Assembly (NCBI GenBank): GCA_002085385.1
Contig: NATO01000052.1
Location: 1-8,098 of the forward strand
From: a candidate division Zixibacteria bacterium 4484_93
GTDB taxonomy: Bacteria > UBP14 > UBA6098 > 4484-93
Direction of reading: 5' to 3'
Length of the DNA: 8,098 bases
Numbering within the stretch: position 1 is the stretch's first letter; every line of letters starts with the position of its first letter. The notes under the pieces were generated by a model. That model did not search any database and was not told the DNA's origin. It saw nothing but the letters and a program-made list of their open reading frames with translations. The position numbers and the translations under genes were made by a program. Below are positions 5,992 through 8,098 of this stretch, piece after piece.

Positions 5992-7290
5992 ATGAAATAT
6001 GTTTCTCAAGTTTTTGGGGGAATTCTGTTTCTGCTTGTTCTGGCAGGCTGGGGCTTCTCACAGGACACTCTTTCCCTTTCCGACTGTGTCAGGATAGCGC
6101 TTGAGAGGAATCCCGAGCTTGCCTCGGAGCAAGAGTCCTATCTCTCGGAGAGGGCAGGATTTCTCGACTCCTGGTCTGGGCTTCTGCCGGATGCGTCCTT
6201 ATCTGGCGGATACTCGCATTTCAGCAAGGAATCGATGAGGATATCTGGCTCCGGTTTCGAGTCCTCCGACGAGAGTTATTCGACCTCTTTTTCTGCCTCC
6301 TGGAATATCTTTCGTGGCGGCTCGGATGTTCTCGGACTACTTTCAGACCGCTCCAGTGTCTCGCTTGCCCGTCTGTCCTATCATTCAAAGATAAGAAATA
6401 TTATAAGCAATGTCAAGCGGGGTTACCTCGACATCTTGAGATATCAGGCTCTCCTGGTTCTGGCGGATTCATCGCTTGTTAGAGCGAAGGCGGAGCGGGA
6501 ATTTATCGAGGAGAAGAATAGGCTTGGTGCTGCGTCGGAGCTTGAACTGGCTCAGGCTCGTGTCGAGGAGAAATCGAGGGAGCTTTCGCTCATTCAGGCG
6601 AGGAACAATCTGAACTCATCCAAAGAGCATCTCAATTTTTTGCTCGGGATACCTGCAGATACTGTATATACCGTTGTGCTCGATACATCGCTTGACATAA
6701 AACCACCGCCGCTCGAGGAGTGTATTCAGATTGCACTCGATTCCTCCTGTGAATACCGCTCAGCTCTCATTTCCGAGCAGATTGCCCGCAGAAATTATCT
6801 TGCAACTTTTTCCTCCTTTTTGCCGGGTGTTAACCTCAACTACAGCTACTCCTGGAACGGCTCATCACCCCCGGGAGGGATAAAGGAAATAAAGGATGAG
6901 GGCTATTCGAGCGTTGGGCTCTCTGTCTCTCTGCCAGTGTTTGAGGGGTTATCGAGGTTGTCTCGCACAGCGTCTGCCCGTCATCGGTATCTTGAGGCAC
7001 ACTGGCGAACATTGAACACAAGGGCTTCCGTTGAGGAGTCGGTTCGCTCGATATACAGGCGGATACAGGAGACAGATGCGAGTCTTTCGCTTTCCCGTAT
7101 GAAGCTTGAGGAGGCATCGCATTCACTCCAACTCGCATGGGAGATGTATCGTCTCGGTTCCATCTCTTACATCGAGCTTGTAACAAGTGAGCTGGATTTT
7201 GTCCAGAGTAAAAGTGAGCTTATAGAAAGTCGGTATAACTATCTTGTTGCCGTATCAGAGCTCGAGCTCTACACAGGAAAGCTGTATTAG
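5992..7290 (+). CDS. TolC-family outer-membrane efflux protein
   Basis: This 432-residue protein has a signal peptide (to about residue 23, GFS) and the internal duplication that defines TolC/OprM-type channels. Half one begins LSLSDCVRIALERNPEL (27-43) with LLPDASLSGGYSH, and half two begins PPLEECIQIALDSSCEY (239-255) with FLPGVNLNYSYSW. Each half is followed by long helical coiled-coil segments (about 140-215 and 330-425). The last helix carries the family signature YRLGSISYIELVTSEL (386-401) and ends ELELYTGKLY. The product should trimerise into an outer-membrane/periplasmic channel for export of drugs, metals or proteins. No inner-membrane transporter or membrane-fusion protein is adjacent, so its partner lies elsewhere. 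It starts 6 bases after the PorV-like gene with a modest AGG at 5984-5986. I leave the symbol empty because the paralogue cannot be told. Confidence 0.92.
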   Translation: MKYVSQVFGGILFLLVLAGWGFSQDTLSLSDCVRIALERNPELASEQESYLSERAGFLDSWSGLLPDASLSGGYSHFSKESMRISGSGFESSDESYSTSFSASWNIFRGGSDVLGLLSDRSSVSLARLSYHSKIRNIISNVKRGYLDILRYQALLVLADSSLVRAKAEREFIEEKNRLGAASELELAQARVEEKSRELSLIQARNNLNSSKEHLNFLLGIPADTVYTVVLDTSLDIKPPPLEECIQIALDSSCEYRSALISEQIARRNYLATFSSFLPGVNLNYSYSWNGSSPPGGIKEIKDEGYSSVGLSVSLPVFEGLSRLSRTASARHRYLEAHWRTLNTRASVEESVRSIYRRIQETDASLSLSRMKLEEASHSLQLAWEMYRLGSISYIELVTSELDFVQSKSELIESRYNYLVAVSELELYTGKLY

Positions 7291-7294
7291 GAGG
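7289..7294 (+). promoter_or_regulatory. Consensus Shine-Dalgarno site of aspS
   Basis: A perfect AGGAGG lies 4 bases before the aspS ATG (7299) and overlaps the TAG stop of the TolC-like gene (7288-7290). It is the strongest ribosome site in the window and fixes the aspS start. It also shows that this organism uses anti-Shine-Dalgarno pairing for some genes. Confidence 0.7.
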
Positions 7295-7298
7295 GAAT

Positions 7299-8098
7299 AT
7301 GAGGATAAAGCGGACATTCACCTGCGGTAAATTGCGATCTGAGGATGCAGGCAGAGATGTCTCGCTCTCTGGCTGGGTCCACTCGAAGAGGCTTCACGGT
7401 GGGTTGATATTTGTTGACCTGCGGGACCGCTACGGTATAACACAACTCGTCTTCAAGCCGGAGGCTGGTGAGGAGATATTCGAGAAGGCGAAGCACCTTC
7501 ATCACGAGGATGTCATATCCGCTTCGGGCACGGTGAGGCTTCGACCCGAGGGGTATAAGAACCCGAAGCTTGCAACAGGCGATATAGAGGTTCATATCTC
7601 TGACATCGAGATACTCAACGAGAGTGTTCCGTTGCCGTTTATGATAGAGGAGGAGACGACAGCATTCGAGGATTTGAGGCTTAGATATCGCTATCTCGAC
7701 CTCAGGCGTCCACCTCTTCAACGAGCGATAATCCTGATGCACCATATCCGACAGGCTGTTCGTAGATACCTATCATCCAATGGATTTCTGGAGATAGAGA
7801 CACCTGCCCTTATGAAGTCGACCCCGGAGGGTGCACGGGATTTCCTTGTTCCCAGCCGCAAGCACAGGGGTAAGTTCTATGCGCTTCCTCAGTCTCCACA
7901 GACATACAAGCAGATTCTTATGATAGCGGGCTTTGATAGGTATTTCCAGCTTGCCCACTGCTTCCGTGACGAGGACCTGCGCGCCGACCGCCAGCCAGAG
8001 TTCTCCCAGATAGATATCGAGGCTTCATTCATAGAGGAGGAGGACATTTACTCACTCATCGAGGGTATGTTTGAATATGTTTTCAAGGAAACACTCGG
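7299..8098 (+). CDS. aspS: Aspartyl-tRNA synthetase, N-terminal part (3' truncated by window)
   Basis: The reading frame is open from ATG 7299 to the window end, giving 266 codons of an enzyme usually near 590 residues. It ligates aspartate to tRNA(Asp) in the cytosol. The N-terminal OB-fold anticodon-binding domain (about 1-105) contains SGWVHSKRLHGG and FVDLRDRYG. The class II catalytic domain then begins with LRYRYLDLRRP (128-138), motif 1 around NGFLEIETPALMKSTPEGARDFL (161-183; key residues TPEGARDFL), ALPQSPQTYKQ (195-205), and motif 2 with CFRDEDLRADRQPEF (221-235) and QIDIE. These match bacterial-type AspRS very closely. His33 and Gly85 in the anticodon-binding domain match positions reported to make AspRS non-discriminating (also charging tRNA(Asn)). 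The bacterial GAD insertion and motif 3 lie beyond the window. An ideal AGGAGG site precedes the start. Confidence 0.97.
   Translation, partial: MRIKRTFTCGKLRSEDAGRDVSLSGWVHSKRLHGGLIFVDLRDRYGITQLVFKPEAGEEIFEKAKHLHHEDVISASGTVRLRPEGYKNPKLATGDIEVHISDIEILNESVPLPFMIEEETTAFEDLRLRYRYLDLRRPPLQRAIILMHHIRQAVRRYLSSNGFLEIETPALMKSTPEGARDFLVPSRKHRGKFYALPQSPQTYKQILMIAGFDRYFQLAHCFRDEDLRADRQPEFSQIDIEASFIEEEDIYSLIEGMFEYVFKETL

Noticed and set aside
7287..7745. A 152-codon minus-strand open frame at the right end.
   Set aside because: The plus strand here encodes an unmistakable AspRS N-terminus, so this is its shadow.

Overview
The window is a densely packed, single-strand (+) stretch of bacterial chromosome. 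It holds nine protein genes, two of them cut by the window edges. The largest gap between genes is 34 bases and most neighbours overlap or abut. I see no tRNA, rRNA, CRISPR array, insertion sequence or integrase.

Organism: a diderm (Gram-negative type) bacterium. The window encodes a TolC-type channel, two further predicted outer-membrane barrels, and a secreted protein ending in a YPNPFN-type C-terminal sorting/FlgD-like Ig domain. That tail, together with a PorV/PorQ-like barrel, is typical of the FCB superphylum and neighbouring uncultivated phyla (Marinimicrobia, Cloacimonetes, Zixibacteria, WOR-3 and similar). Clear Shine-Dalgarno sites argue against an ordinary Bacteroidetes genome. The exact phylum cannot be fixed from the sequence alone.

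Layout: bases 2-493 are the 3' end of a secreted protein gene. Bases 500-1948 encode a beta-barrel whose end resembles a TonB-dependent receptor but which lacks a plug. Its stop overlaps the start of a guanine deaminase gene (guaD, 1948-3165). A -35/-10 promoter lies in the 34-base gap after guaD, and its -35 box overlaps the guaD stop. It appears to start transcription a few bases before the next ATG, so that mRNA may be almost leaderless. From there runs an apparent operon: yigZ/IMPACT (3200-3790), a thioredoxin-fold lipoprotein (3756-4232), an atypical thioredoxin reductase (4235-5155), a PorV/PorQ-like barrel (5152-5985), a TolC-family protein (5992-7290) and the start of aspS (7299 to the window end).

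How they may work together: guaD handles purine salvage or catabolism, and the coupled barrel could be an uptake porin (inference). The lipoprotein and reductase are both thiol-redox proteins but act in different compartments, so a missing carrier would be needed to link them. The PorV-like and TolC-like proteins serve the outer membrane. aspS is housekeeping.

I did not find a clearly new multi-gene system. The most informative oddities are a thioredoxin reductase lacking the NADPH-phosphate-binding basic motif, an AspRS with the His/Gly pair expected of a non-discriminating enzyme, a near-leaderless yigZ promoter, and a WCDAC lipoprotein whose signal peptide is encoded inside a 35-base gene overlap.
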